A DNA stretch of 64,000 bases from JAADJA01 sp963840975. GTDB lineage: Bacteria; Bacteroidota; Bacteroidia; Bacteroidales; JAADJA01. Positions 1 through 7,817 of the stretch are shown piece after piece. The first letter of the stretch is position 1, and the number at the start of each line of letters is the position of its first letter. Made by a program: the position numbers and the translations under genes. The notes beneath the pieces are model-generated. The model did not search any database. It had not been told where the DNA came from and was given only the letters and a program-made list of their open reading frames with translations. The stretch spans positions 13,016 through 77,015 of the forward strand of contig CAWJBC010000004.1 of assembly GCA_963840975.1 (NCBI GenBank), in the 5' to 3' direction.

Positions 1-1023
1 ATGCCGTTATTCTCATGGGCGCTTTATGCCACGGCATGGATTCAATTATTGGCGACGCCTATTATCGGGATTACATTGTTGATGATCGTTGCCGAACGTA
101 CTTTCGGACTTGGTTTGTTTGATCCGGCTTTGGGCGGTGATCCAATTTTATATCAGCATTTATTTTGGATCTATTCCCATCCGGCGGTTTACATCATGGT
201 GCTGCCTGCTATGGGGCTTATTTCTGAGATGATTCCGACATTTGCCAAAAGAACAATATTTGGTTATAAAGCCATTGCCTATTCAAGTTTGGCCATTGCA
301 TTCATCGGGTATTTTGTGTGGGGACACCACATGTTTACATCCGGCATGAGCGGACCTGCCAGGGTAATATTTTCCGTTCTTACATTTTTAGTAGCAGTTC
401 CCTCCGCCATTAAAGTTTTTAACTGGGTGGCAACCTTATACAAAGGCTCCATTCTTATCAAAACCCCATTGCTCTTTTCGCTGGCATTTATTTTTCAATT
501 CCTTATTGGCGGATTGACCGGGCTTGTAGTAGGAGCGCTTGCAGCAGATATCCACCTGCACGATACTTATTTTGTGGTAGGTCATTTTCATTATGTGATG
601 TTTGGAGGCGCAGGATTTGCATTTTTTGGGGCACTCCATTACTGGTTCCCCAAAATGTTCGGGAAAATGTACCGTGAAAAAACCGCTAACATCGCCTTTA
701 CATTTATGTTTATTGGTTTCAATGCACTTTATTTCCCGATGCTAATTTTGGGTATTATGGGTATGCCCAGAAGGTATTACGATTACCTGCCACAGTTTAC
801 AACGCTGAATGTTATTTCAACTGTGGGTTCATGGATTTTGGTTACGGGTATCATCATCATGATCGTGAACCTGATACAATCGGCAAAGAAAGGCGAAAAA
901 GCACCGAAAAATCCGTGGGGTGGAACAACCCTTGAATGGCAAACCGCATCTCCTCCTTCGCTGCATAATTTTGATGAAGAACCGGTAATCTCTGAGGGCG
1001 GACCTTATGATCACAGTAAATAA
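1..1023 (+). CDS. ctaD: Cytochrome c oxidase subunit I (A2-type), C-terminal part
   Basis: Catalytic subunit of a proton-pumping heme-copper oxidase in the inner membrane. The window cuts the gene: only the last 340 residues are present, and the ATG at position 1 is an internal methionine, because the family is about 550-600 residues long. Visible ligands are the cross-linked His60-Tyr64 pair in YSHPAVY, the CuB histidines 109-110 (WGHHMF), the K-channel Lys154 (KTP), and the heme a3 and heme a histidines 195 and 197 (HFHY). The D-channel glutamate of HPEVY is replaced by Ala, with Tyr58-Ser59 in front, which is the signature of A2-type oxidases. It is followed after 18 bp by subunit III. Family assignment is certain. 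Confidence 0.97.
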   Translation: MPLFSWALYATAWIQLLATPIIGITLLMIVAERTFGLGLFDPALGGDPILYQHLFWIYSHPAVYIMVLPAMGLISEMIPTFAKRTIFGYKAIAYSSLAIAFIGYFVWGHHMFTSGMSGPARVIFSVLTFLVAVPSAIKVFNWVATLYKGSILIKTPLLFSLAFIFQFLIGGLTGLVVGALAADIHLHDTYFVVGHFHYVMFGGAGFAFFGALHYWFPKMFGKMYREKTANIAFTFMFIGFNALYFPMLILGIMGMPRRYYDYLPQFTTLNVISTVGSWILVTGIIIMIVNLIQSAKKGEKAPKNPWGGTTLEWQTASPPSLHNFDEEPVISEGGPYDHSK

Positions 1024-1041
1024 TCAGAAAAAACAATAATT

Positions 1042-1662
1042 ATGTCGGAATTTGTATTGGTTAATTCAGGTCATAACCGCGATGACGAAGCCTCCAAGCT
1101 GGGCATGTGGTTGTTCCTTTTCACTGAATTACTTTTGTTTGGCGGACTTTTCCTGGTCTACACCATTTACCGCTACCTGAACCCCGATGCTTTTTTAAAC
1201 GCATCTTACAACCTGAACGTGATGATGGGAACCATCAACACTATTGTGTTACTCACCAGTAGCTGGACAGTTGCTATGTCGGTGACGGCTATTCAAAAAG
1301 GAGATGTTAAACTTGCGGTGAAATTGATTTATGCTACTGTATTTTTTGCGCTTGTGTTCCTTGTGATCAAGTATTTTGAATGGTCGGCAAAAATCGGACA
1401 CGGATTGTTTCCGGGTATGGAACATTATAATCAACTCGAACCCGGCAGCAAGCTGTTCTTTTTCCTCTATTACTTCATGACAGGATTGCACGGCTTACAT
1501 GTGATAGTGGGCGGAGCCATCCTGGGTTTTGTATTGATGGCAATAAAGAAAAAAGAAACAACTCCTGACAGCTACATCTTCCTCGAAAATGCAGCCTTGT
1601 ACTGGCACCTGGTAGATGTGATATGGATTTTCCTCTTCCCCTTGTTTTATCTGATACACTAA
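1042..1662 (+). CDS. ctaE: Cytochrome c oxidase subunit III
   Basis: Non-catalytic core subunit of the caa3-type oxidase. The 206-residue product has five hydrophobic segments, which is the short form lacking the first two helices of mitochondrial subunit III. The first helix carries the family's conserved glutamate (FTELLLFGG), and the C-terminus ends in a hydrophobic helix with the motif ALYWHLVDVIWIFLFPLFYL. The ATG lies 18 bp behind ctaD and the gene clearly belongs to the same operon. The gap to the next gene is 115 bp and contains a short TTGAAC-type repeat. Confidence 0.96.
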   Translation: MSEFVLVNSGHNRDDEASKLGMWLFLFTELLLFGGLFLVYTIYRYLNPDAFLNASYNLNVMMGTINTIVLLTSSWTVAMSVTAIQKGDVKLAVKLIYATVFFALVFLVIKYFEWSAKIGHGLFPGMEHYNQLEPGSKLFFFLYYFMTGLHGLHVIVGGAILGFVLMAIKKKETTPDSYIFLENAALYWHLVDVIWIFLFPLFYLIH

Positions 1663-1741
1663 ATTGCAGGGAGCAGGAAGAAATGAATTGTTGAATATTA
1701 TAGAGAAATGAAAACCTTGTCTCGCGGCACACGAGATGAAC

Positions 1742-1770
1742 TTCGAACATTGAACTTTAAACTTTGAACA
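1742..1770. repeat. Degenerate TTGAAC tandem word
   Basis: The gap between ctaE and ctaF carries several near-copies of a 7-9 bp word built around TTGAAC/TTTGAAC. It is not coding and no hairpin is evident. Similar short-word tandems, each with a different word, occur in other gaps of this window. Confidence 0.6.
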
Positions 1771-1777
1771 ACAAAAT

Positions 1778-2101
1778 ATGGCAGAAAAAAATAAAAGCAG
1801 ACATTTACCCGGTGATCCGACAGAACACCACATTGTTTCCTATAAAAACCTCTTTGGAATCTGGTTAGGGCTGATTGTTTTGACCATCATGACGGTTTTG
1901 ATTTCGGTGATGGGAACCAATCTGATCGCTTTTTCGGTGGTGACCGCGCTGATCATTGCCTCAGCCAAGGTAACAGTGGTAGCCAACTATTTTATGCACT
2001 TAAAATACGACAACAAGCTGTTGACCATTTTGATGGGCATCACCATGTTTCTGTTTATTGTATTTATTGGTCTTACGGCTTTTGATTATATAACAAGATA
2101 A
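1778..2101 (+). CDS. ctaF: Cytochrome c oxidase subunit IV family protein
   Basis: Small 107-residue membrane subunit of prokaryotic heme-copper oxidases, thought to stabilise the complex. It has a charged N-terminus with His-rich stretch, then three hydrophobic segments (about residues 24-44, 48-70, 82-104). Two short conserved family features are visible: GLIVLTIMTVLI and VVANYFMHLKY. It lies between ctaE and ctaC on the same strand, with only 11 bp to ctaC, so it is part of the oxidase operon. Confidence 0.9.
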   Translation: MAEKNKSRHLPGDPTEHHIVSYKNLFGIWLGLIVLTIMTVLISVMGTNLIAFSVVTALIIASAKVTVVANYFMHLKYDNKLLTILMGITMFLFIVFIGLTAFDYITR

Positions 2102-2112
2102 ATTCAGAAAGT

Positions 2113-3021
2113 ATGTTTTCGAACGCTTCAAATTTTGTACAGGGTGTTGATGTTTCTTTTGCCATTATACTGGGTATTTCGGTTTTCTTTTTGGTTGGCA
2201 TCACAGCGGTTATGATCTATTTTGTATTTAAGTACAATAGGAAAAGAAACCCTAATCCAACCAATATTGAAAGTAATCACAAATTAGAGATCATCTGGAC
2301 GGTTATCCCCACTATACTGGTGTTGGTGATGTTCTATTATGGCTGGACGGGTTACCATCCCATGAGAACAATACCTAAGGATGCAATTCCAATTAAAGTA
2401 TATGCACAGATGTGGAAGTGGAGTTTTGAATATGAGAATGGAAAACTTTCAGATACTTTGTTTGTTCCCAAAGACAAGCCGGTGAAACTTGATATGGTAT
2501 CGCGCGATGTACTCCACAGCTTTTATATTCCCGCATTCAGGATAAAAGAAGATGTGGTTCCCGGCAGGGATAATCAACTTTGGTTCATAGGGCAGGAAGA
2601 GGGCGAATACAATATCTTTTGTGCTGAATACTGTGGCGACCGCCATTCATATATGATCGGTAAAGTTTCCGTTTTGCCCGAAACCGATTATACCCGGTGG
2701 TATAACGACACTACTGCTTCTCCTGATCACCCCGGATTGGCAGTGCTGAAAAAGAATGCCTGCATCAGTTGTCATTCGCTCACCGGCGCTAAAATTGTTG
2801 GACCATCGTTCCTGGGGATTTGGGAGAAGAAAGAAACGGTGATCACCAATGATGCCGAAAGAGAAATTACGGTGGATGAAGCTTACATTAAGAGATCCAT
2901 TCTCGAACCCAATGCCGATGTGGTAAAAGGGTTCAACAAAGGACTGATGATATCGTACAAAGATCTGGTAAGTGAACAAGAGATGAACGACATTATTGAG
3001 TATATTAAAACGTTGAAATAA
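2113..3021 (+). CDS. ctaC: Cytochrome c oxidase subunit II with fused cytochrome c domain
   Basis: Electron-entry subunit of a caa3-type oxidase. It has two N-terminal membrane helices (about residues 12-37 and 58-78), then a periplasmic cupredoxin domain with CuA ligands His135, Cys170, Glu172, Cys174, His178 and Met181, then a fused c-type heme domain with CISCH at residues 217-221. A likely axial methionine is Met279. At 302 residues the length fits a subunit II plus one cytochrome c domain. The heme domain means that electrons can be passed without a separate soluble cytochrome. Position after ctaF, and ctaB behind it, support the role. Confidence 0.97.
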   Translation: MFSNASNFVQGVDVSFAIILGISVFFLVGITAVMIYFVFKYNRKRNPNPTNIESNHKLEIIWTVIPTILVLVMFYYGWTGYHPMRTIPKDAIPIKVYAQMWKWSFEYENGKLSDTLFVPKDKPVKLDMVSRDVLHSFYIPAFRIKEDVVPGRDNQLWFIGQEEGEYNIFCAEYCGDRHSYMIGKVSVLPETDYTRWYNDTTASPDHPGLAVLKKNACISCHSLTGAKIVGPSFLGIWEKKETVITNDAEREITVDEAYIKRSILEPNADVVKGFNKGLMISYKDLVSEQEMNDIIEYIKTLK

Positions 3022-3050
3022 ACTGAAATAGATTGAAATAAGTTGAAATA
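3012..3050. repeat. Four 10-bp tandem units (nnYTGAAATA)
   Basis: Four consecutive blocks with an exact 10-bp period share TTGAAATA (one block has CTGAAATA). The array begins inside the last codons of ctaC, includes its stop codon, and ends directly before the AGGAG ribosome binding site of ctaB at 3051-3055. Confidence 0.75.
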
Positions 3051-3065
3051 AGGAGATGAAATAAA

Positions 3066-3947
3066 TTGAAAAAATCCTTTTTACATACACTGGTCGAATT
3101 AAGCAAAGTCAGGATCACATTTGCGGTGGCGCTGACAACGATAACCGGTTATGTGCTTGCATCGGGACATTTTGATGCAGGGTTGATTCTGCCTACGATA
3201 GGGATATTCATTCTTGCCTGCGGTTCATCGGCTTTGAATCATTACCAGGAAAGAGACAGAGATGCATTGATGGAGCGAACCAAAAACCGTCCCATCCCGT
3301 CGGGCAGGATTTCAGCCACAGGCGCTTTAATGTTTGCATTCGTTCTGATTGTATTCGGATCGGGATTGATATATATCGGGTCGGGTTTCCTTGCGATGCA
3401 ACTTGGCGTTTTGGCTTTGATATGGTACAATGCTATTTACACTCCTTTAAAGAAAAAAACGGCCTTCGCTGTTGTTCCAGGCTCGGTTATCGGCGCTATT
3501 CCGCCAATGGTGGGCTGGGTGGCAGGAGGCGGCAGGCTTGACGACCCGAGGGCACTGATCATCGCTTTTTTCTTTTTTATCTGGCAGGTTCCGCATTTCT
3601 GGCTGTTACTGCTCAAGTTCGGAAAGGAATATGAAAAGGCAGGTTTCCCATCAATAACAAGCATTTATACCGATAAACAAATCAAGAACACCACTTTTAT
3701 CTGGACAATGGCGACGGCGGTGGCTGCTTTGATGCTGCCGGTTTTCGGAATCGTCAATTCGACCGTTATTGGGGTTGGCTTGCTCATTGCAGTGATCTGG
3801 CTGGTGGTTGTCTTTTCAAAGTTGTTGTTGCCGGGCGAAGAAAAATTCAATGCACGTTTTTATTTCATGAAGATCAACTACTTTCGTGTTGTTCATCATC
3901 ATCTTTCTTTCGGTGGATTCATTGATTTGAGGCGAGGGTTGAAATGA
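3066..3947 (+). CDS. ctaB: Protoheme IX farnesyltransferase (heme O synthase), frameshifted near the C-terminus
   Basis: UbiA-family membrane prenyltransferase that converts heme b to heme O for the oxidase encoded upstream. The start is TTG at 3066, placed 10 bp behind an AGGAG box at 3051. The Asp-rich motif N58-x5-D64-x-D66 with RTKNRP at 71-76 and the WQVPHFW motif are present. From codon 273 the frame as read gives an untypical hydrophilic tail rich in His and Arg. Removing one T from the TTT at 3882-3884 gives a hydrophobic last helix (FVLFIIIFLS) that stops at 3930, giving a 287-residue protein of normal length. The indel is thus a sequence error or a very recent mutation. Confidence 0.93.
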   Translation: MKKSFLHTLVELSKVRITFAVALTTITGYVLASGHFDAGLILPTIGIFILACGSSALNHYQERDRDALMERTKNRPIPSGRISATGALMFAFVLIVFGSGLIYIGSGFLAMQLGVLALIWYNAIYTPLKKKTAFAVVPGSVIGAIPPMVGWVAGGGRLDDPRALIIAFFFFIWQVPHFWLLLLKFGKEYEKAGFPSITSIYTDKQIKNTTFIWTMATAVAALMLPVFGIVNSTVIGVGLLIAVIWLVVVFSKLLLPGEEKFNARFYFMKINYFRVVHHHLSFGGFIDLRRGLK

Positions 3948-3950
3948 ATG

Positions 3951-3983
3951 CGAAGGCTGAGGCTGAGGAGAAGGATGAGGATG
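3951..3983. repeat. Purine-rich GAGGCT/GAGGAT short repeat
   Basis: Just behind ctaB there is a run of 5-6 bp near-repeats (GGCTGA twice, then GAGGAGAAGGATGAGGATGG). It is noncoding in the corrected reading of ctaB and is another example of the short-word tandems found in gaps of this window. The rest of the gap to 4187 shows nothing recognisable. Confidence 0.55.
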
Positions 3984-4187
3984 GAAATGAACTACATTAG
4001 TCACAGTTGGTTAATTGATAAATTGTTTTTAGAACATCAGGCGACAGACAGGTGGTCTAGTGGCAGGATTTAAACGATAAATCTTTACCATTTATATTCC
4101 ACATCCGTTATAACCTATACCTTTATTCCCTTATTCTTCTTCTTATAATTTTATCCCGGTTGCAGTAATAAATTTCTCGATTCAAAC

Positions 4188-5033
4188 TTACAAATTATCA
4201 TCACTGAAAGTATCTCCCTGATTGATGTCGCCGGTGGTGAATCCTTTTTTAAACCAGCGCATTCGTTGTTCGGAGGTGCCGTGGGTAAAGGAGTCAGGAA
4301 CTACATAACCCTGCATTTTCATCTGTATTCTGTCGTCACCAACGGCTCCGGCGGCATTCATCGCTTCTTCAATATCACCCTGTTCGAGTATGTTCTTCAT
4401 TCGCTGGGCATGATGCGCCCACACACCTGCAAGGAAATCGGCCTGAAGTTCAAGCCTTACCGTAAGCTCGTTATATTCTGCTTCACTCACCTGACCATTC
4501 ATTTTATGCACCTGATCCAGAATACCCAAGAGATTCTGAACGTGGTGACCCACTTCGTGGGCGATGATATACGCCTGTGCAAAATCGCCCTGTGCGCCAA
4601 GCTTTCGTTGCAACTCTTCGAGGAAACCAAGGTCAATATAAACCTTTGAATCGGCAGAACAATAAAAAGGACCTGTAGATGAACCTGCATTGCCGCAAGC
4701 CGACTGAACCTGGTTGGTAAAAAGCACAAGTTTGGGTTTTATGTAGGTGTCGCCTCCGGCGCTGAAAAGGCTGTCCCAAACATCTTCCGTATCAGCCAGC
4801 ACCACCGAAATAAATTGTGCAAGCCTGTCTTCATGTTCGGTTGGCTGATAGTCGGTTTGCTGCTCAGTACCTGTTTGGAGGGCATTAAAAACCTCTGAAG
4901 GATCGCCCCCGATAAAATAAATAATAATGCCGATGATAAGGGCGCCTATTCCTCCAACCCCGGCAATCCTTCCGCCGCTAACGCCCCGGCGGTCTTCCAC
5001 GTTTGTGCTTTGTCTTCTTCCTGTCCAGCGCAT
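4188..5033 (-). CDS. ypfJ: YpfJ-type neutral zinc metallopeptidase
   Basis: Putative membrane-anchored zinc peptidase of unknown physiological substrate. The 281-residue product starts with a short basic segment (MRWTGRRQ), a Gly-rich stretch and one membrane helix at about residues 28-43. The zinc-binding HEVGH motif is at 159-163, followed by the family's LELQADFLAGVWAHH motif, whose glutamate probably supplies the third zinc ligand. A Cys pair at about 113 and 125 is as in relatives. It stands alone, convergent with ctaB. Confidence 0.93.
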   Translation of the reverse strand: MRWTGRRQSTNVEDRRGVSGGRIAGVGGIGALIIGIIIYFIGGDPSEVFNALQTGTEQQTDYQPTEHEDRLAQFISVVLADTEDVWDSLFSAGGDTYIKPKLVLFTNQVQSACGNAGSSTGPFYCSADSKVYIDLGFLEELQRKLGAQGDFAQAYIIAHEVGHHVQNLLGILDQVHKMNGQVSEAEYNELTVRLELQADFLAGVWAHHAQRMKNILEQGDIEEAMNAAGAVGDDRIQMKMQGYVVPDSFTHGTSEQRMRWFKKGFTTGDINQGDTFSDDNL

Positions 5034-5141
5034 AATTTTTAATTTGAGTTAAATGAAAATTTTGAAATGATAGAAAAGCAAAAGTAAGAAAATAAGAAAA
5101 ACGAATTATCAGCCTTTCCAAAAATTGGTTATTTTTGTAAC

Positions 5142-5462
5142 ATGAGCAAGAGAGATATTATAATTGACAAGATCGTTGGCATTGCCAATAAAGATAATCC
5201 GGACGCGGAAATATTCCTTTACGGTTCTCAAGCCCGTGGAGATGCCGAAAATTTATCTGATTGGGATTTGCTGATTCTGCTGAACGCACCAATAGTCCCA
5301 TTTGAAATGGAAACAAAACTCATGGATGAATTCTATGAACTTGAATTGGACACAGGTGAAATCATTTCGCCTTTGATTTATTCAAAATCAGAATGGGTCA
5401 ATAAATATCTTCTGACCCCGCTTTATGAAAATATTCAAAAAGAAGGAATAAGAATAAAATGA
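5142..5462 (+). CDS. mntA: MNT-type nucleotidyltransferase (antitoxin of an MNT/HEPN pair)
   Basis: Minimal nucleotidyltransferase of 106 residues with the GSQARG motif at 28-33 and the metal-binding DWD at 40-42, the two hallmarks of the fold. In characterised MNT/HEPN systems this protein modifies and silences the HEPN ribonuclease toxin. It overlaps the HEPN gene by 4 bp (ATGA), as usual for the pair. A TATTTTTG -7-like element lies at 5130-5137, directly in front of the ATG, so the message may be nearly leaderless. Its toxin partner is truncated here, so the system is probably inactive. Confidence 0.88.
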   Translation: MSKRDIIIDKIVGIANKDNPDAEIFLYGSQARGDAENLSDWDLLILLNAPIVPFEMETKLMDEFYELELDTGEIISPLIYSKSEWVNKYLLTPLYENIQKEGIRIK

Positions 5463-5650
5463 CCGGTTCAAAGAGAGATTTGATAAATTACAGATTGATT
5501 AGGGCAAAGGATACTTTTGAAGACGCTATTATTCTTGCTGAAAAAGAAAAATGGAATTCGGCAATAAACAGGCTTTATTATTCAGCATATTATGCCGTCA
5601 TGGCGTTACTTTTAAATTATGGCTTACAGACAATTACCGCGCACCATTGA
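5459..5650 (+). pseudogene. Truncated HEPN-domain protein (toxin partner)
   Basis: The first 63 residues match a HEPN domain (about 125-135 residues in the family): a basic start, AEKEKWNSAINRLYYSAYYA, and a following hydrophobic helix. The frame then stops directly after AHH, where the family continues with a conserved segment. No other frame downstream continues the domain, so this looks like a real loss of the C-terminal half rather than a one-base error. The break coincides with the start of unrelated structured DNA, consistent with a recombination junction near 5648-5655. Confidence 0.75.
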
Positions 5651-5675
5651 CGCAAAATTAAGCGCCAGTCATAGA

Positions 5676-5829
5676 ATCCAACACGTTCTTAATGGTTTAC
5701 AATGGCGATGAAACGACGGAAGGGAACTGGGAAGTGGTAGAGGGGGGAATGAGTGTGGCACAAGCGGACACTTGCGCCATTGAGTAAGTAATATAATTTT
5801 AAAAATAAATGATGATAAACGAGTTGGGC
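5676..5829. other. Structured noncoding segment, attC-like
   Basis: This segment starts with ATCCAAC (5676-5682, fits RYYYAAC) and ends with GTTGGGC (5823-5829, fits GTTRRRY), the two boxes that bound an integron attC site. In between are an 8-bp perfect inverted repeat CAATGGCG/CGCCATTG (5700-5707, 5775-5782) and a 9-bp hairpin with one wobble/mismatch around loop CGGACA (5756-5764, 5771-5779). At 154 bp it is slightly longer than typical attC sites. The call is an inference from shape and box sequence only. Confidence 0.35.
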
Positions 5830-5849
5830 ACAACTAAAGAAAGGAGACA

Positions 5850-6701
5850 ATGCTAATTCTAAATCAAATAATAAAACTGCAATGTGATATTCCCCAAGAT
5901 ATGATAATAGAAGGGAAAAATAGAAATACAAAATTAATGTTTCACAAGGTTGACCCTAAAAGAGTTGATATTAATCCTCATTTTAATTTATTTGGTTTTA
6001 ATGATTTTCAAAAAGAACATCACAATACTTTTTTTGCAAACACCAAATACATATTATCATTTTGGTATGAAGGGAAAGTAGCTGAATTTATTGGCACATA
6101 TAAATTAGGTATTCCCACAATTGATAAAATAAGGGACTCAAAAACGGGAAAAATGCGTGATAGATATTTCTTTTCGCAGATGCAAGAAATAGAATTTTTA
6201 AGTGAGTTTAAAAATAGGCTCGCAATAAAATGGACAAATCCTTCCGCAAATTATGGGAGATGGGTTGAAGATGATAAATTTGATATTTATTCGATTAAAC
6301 AAAAAAGAGATAACAGCATTGGAAAATTACCTAAAAATTTTTACGAGATTAATTTAAATTTTCAGGAGTTACAAAAACTATTTGATTATTTGGTGGATAA
6401 TTCAGACTGGTTTGACTACTTGGCAAACCGCTCTGGTGTGTATCTTATTTTAGATAAATCGAATGGACAACAATACATTGGGGCAGCATATGGAGTATCT
6501 GGATTTTGGGGGCGATGGCAAGATTATGCATACTCAGGACATGGCGATAACAAAGGGCTAAAAAACAAAAATTATAATAATTTTCAATATTCAATATTGT
6601 TTGAGACTCTTACTACCATTGATAAAGAAAAGATTATTGAAATTGAGGCAAAATTTAAAAGTAATTTGGGTACAAAAGTATATGGATTAAATAATAATTA
6701 G
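5850..6701 (+). CDS. GIY-YIG nuclease family protein
   Basis: The C-terminal third carries a GIY-YIG nuclease domain: GVYLI at 196-200, QQYIGAA at 207-213, the catalytic arginine R222 (GRW), the metal-binding glutamate E266 and an asparagine N281 at the very end. The first 190 residues form an unassigned domain, perhaps for DNA recognition. The start ATG has a good AAAGGAG box about 9 bp in front. It is 283 residues long and markedly AT-rich. An 8-bp inverted repeat TTGGGCAC/GTGCCCAA (5824-5831, 6704-6711) brackets the gene. It may be a restriction-type or cassette-borne nuclease; no cognate methylase is adjacent except the one 210 bp downstream. Confidence 0.82.
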   Translation: MLILNQIIKLQCDIPQDMIIEGKNRNTKLMFHKVDPKRVDINPHFNLFGFNDFQKEHHNTFFANTKYILSFWYEGKVAEFIGTYKLGIPTIDKIRDSKTGKMRDRYFFSQMQEIEFLSEFKNRLAIKWTNPSANYGRWVEDDKFDIYSIKQKRDNSIGKLPKNFYEINLNFQELQKLFDYLVDNSDWFDYLANRSGVYLILDKSNGQQYIGAAYGVSGFWGRWQDYAYSGHGDNKGLKNKNYNNFQYSILFETLTTIDKEKIIEIEAKFKSNLGTKVYGLNNN

Positions 6702-6706
6702 CAGTG

Positions 6707-6795
6707 CCCAATAATGGTTTGTCATCAGTCGTGGTGACATGTGAAATTGAGCATTAGTGCAATAAATAAAATTAGTACAGGTTCGACAGTTGGGT
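6707..6795. other. attC-like recombination site candidate
   Basis: The 89-bp segment begins with GCCCAAT and ends with GTTGGGT; the two boxes can pair over all seven positions if two G-T wobbles are allowed. Inside is a 7-bp stem GTCATCA/TGGTGAC with one wobble around loop GTCG. Length, box positions and polarity behind the GIY-YIG gene fit an integron cassette end. No integron integrase is visible in this window. Confidence 0.35.
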
Positions 6796-6911
6796 GCTCC
6801 GAAAACCCGCCCGAACACCAAGCTGCCAATCCGTATACCCCATTTTGAGAAACCACTTTGCGATTTTTAGAGTAGCATTAAAATGAGTAAATTTGTAAAA
6901 ATGTTTAGTTA

Positions 6912-7817
6912 GTGAAAATACCACATCCGATACCATATCAGGGAAGTAAAAGAAATATTGCAGAGGAAATAATGCGATTCTTTCCTAAAAAAATAGATAG
7001 GATTATCGAGCCATTTGCTGGTTCGGCAGCAATCTCAATTGCTTCAGCATTTTTTTATAGAGCAAATCATTTTGTTATAAATGACATAAATGAACCTTTG
7101 ATTAAGCTATTGGATAAAATAGTTAATTCCCCTGAAGAAATTATTCGCGATTATCATGAGATTTGGACAAGACAACTTGGCAACGAAGAAGAATATTATT
7201 ATGAAATAAGAAAAAAGTTTAATGAAACTCAGGAACCAAAATATTTGTTGTTTCTACTTGCCAAGTGTGTGAAAGCGGCTGTTCGGTATAATTCCGAAGG
7301 AAATTTTAACCAAAGTCCTGATAAAAGGAGAAAAGGGAGACAACCAGAAAATATGCGCTTTGATATTTTAAGCGTATCGAATCTATTAAGAAATAAAACC
7401 TCTTTTTATTCAATGGATTACGAAAAAGTGTTAGAAATTGCTACACCACTGGATTTGATTTATATGGACCCTCCCTATCAAGGAACAGCTAAAAATGGAG
7501 GATTCAGATATTTAGAAAATTTATCAAGAGAAGATTTTATTATTTCCCTTTACAAGCTAAACAAAAGAAATATACCATTCATTCTTAGTTATGATGGCAG
7601 AACTGGAGATAAAACTTATGGAGAAGAGCTTCCTGAAAAATTAAATCTTCACAAAGTAGAAATTGATGCGGGACGGTCTTCAATCGCTACATTGCACAGC
7701 AGGAATCACCGAACATTTGAAGCATTGTATATCTCGGATAATATTGCACTTGAAATAAATTTCTTAAAGAAAGTAAACTCATTAATAGAACAGCCTTCAT
7801 TATTCGATAATTTATGA
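6912..7817 (+). CDS. Dam-family (D12) adenine-specific DNA methyltransferase
   Basis: N6-adenine methylase of the alpha class with PYQGSKR at the N-terminus (motif X), the SAM-binding PFAGSAA motif at about 34-40 and the catalytic DPPY at 186-189. The 301-residue length is full size. The start is GTG at 6912, since the conserved HPIPYQGSKR segment follows at once. It overlaps the HNH endonuclease gene by 4 bp, so the pair is translationally coupled and forms a type II restriction-modification unit. Low GC relative to the flanking core genes suggests acquisition by transfer. Sequence specificity cannot be read from the sequence. Confidence 0.92.
   Translation: MKIPHPIPYQGSKRNIAEEIMRFFPKKIDRIIEPFAGSAAISIASAFFYRANHFVINDINEPLIKLLDKIVNSPEEIIRDYHEIWTRQLGNEEEYYYEIRKKFNETQEPKYLLFLLAKCVKAAVRYNSEGNFNQSPDKRRKGRQPENMRFDILSVSNLLRNKTSFYSMDYEKVLEIATPLDLIYMDPPYQGTAKNGGFRYLENLSREDFIISLYKLNKRNIPFILSYDGRTGDKTYGEELPEKLNLHKVEIDAGRSSIATLHSRNHRTFEALYISDNIALEINFLKKVNSLIEQPSLFDNL

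Noticed and set aside
1495..1833. Minus-strand frame of 112 codons opposite ctaE and ctaF
   Set aside because: Opposite strand of clearly conserved oxidase subunits, with no features of its own.
3012..3050. Possible CRISPR-like array
   Set aside because: The units are 10 bp long without spacers and no cas genes are near.
5459..5650. HEPN truncation as another one-base sequence error
   Set aside because: None of the three frames after the stop continues a HEPN domain, unlike the other frameshifted genes in the window.
5689..5931. Minus-strand frame of 80 codons over the attC-like segment
   Set aside because: No recognisable protein features, it overlaps the start of the GIY-YIG gene and the DNA is palindromic and noncoding in character.
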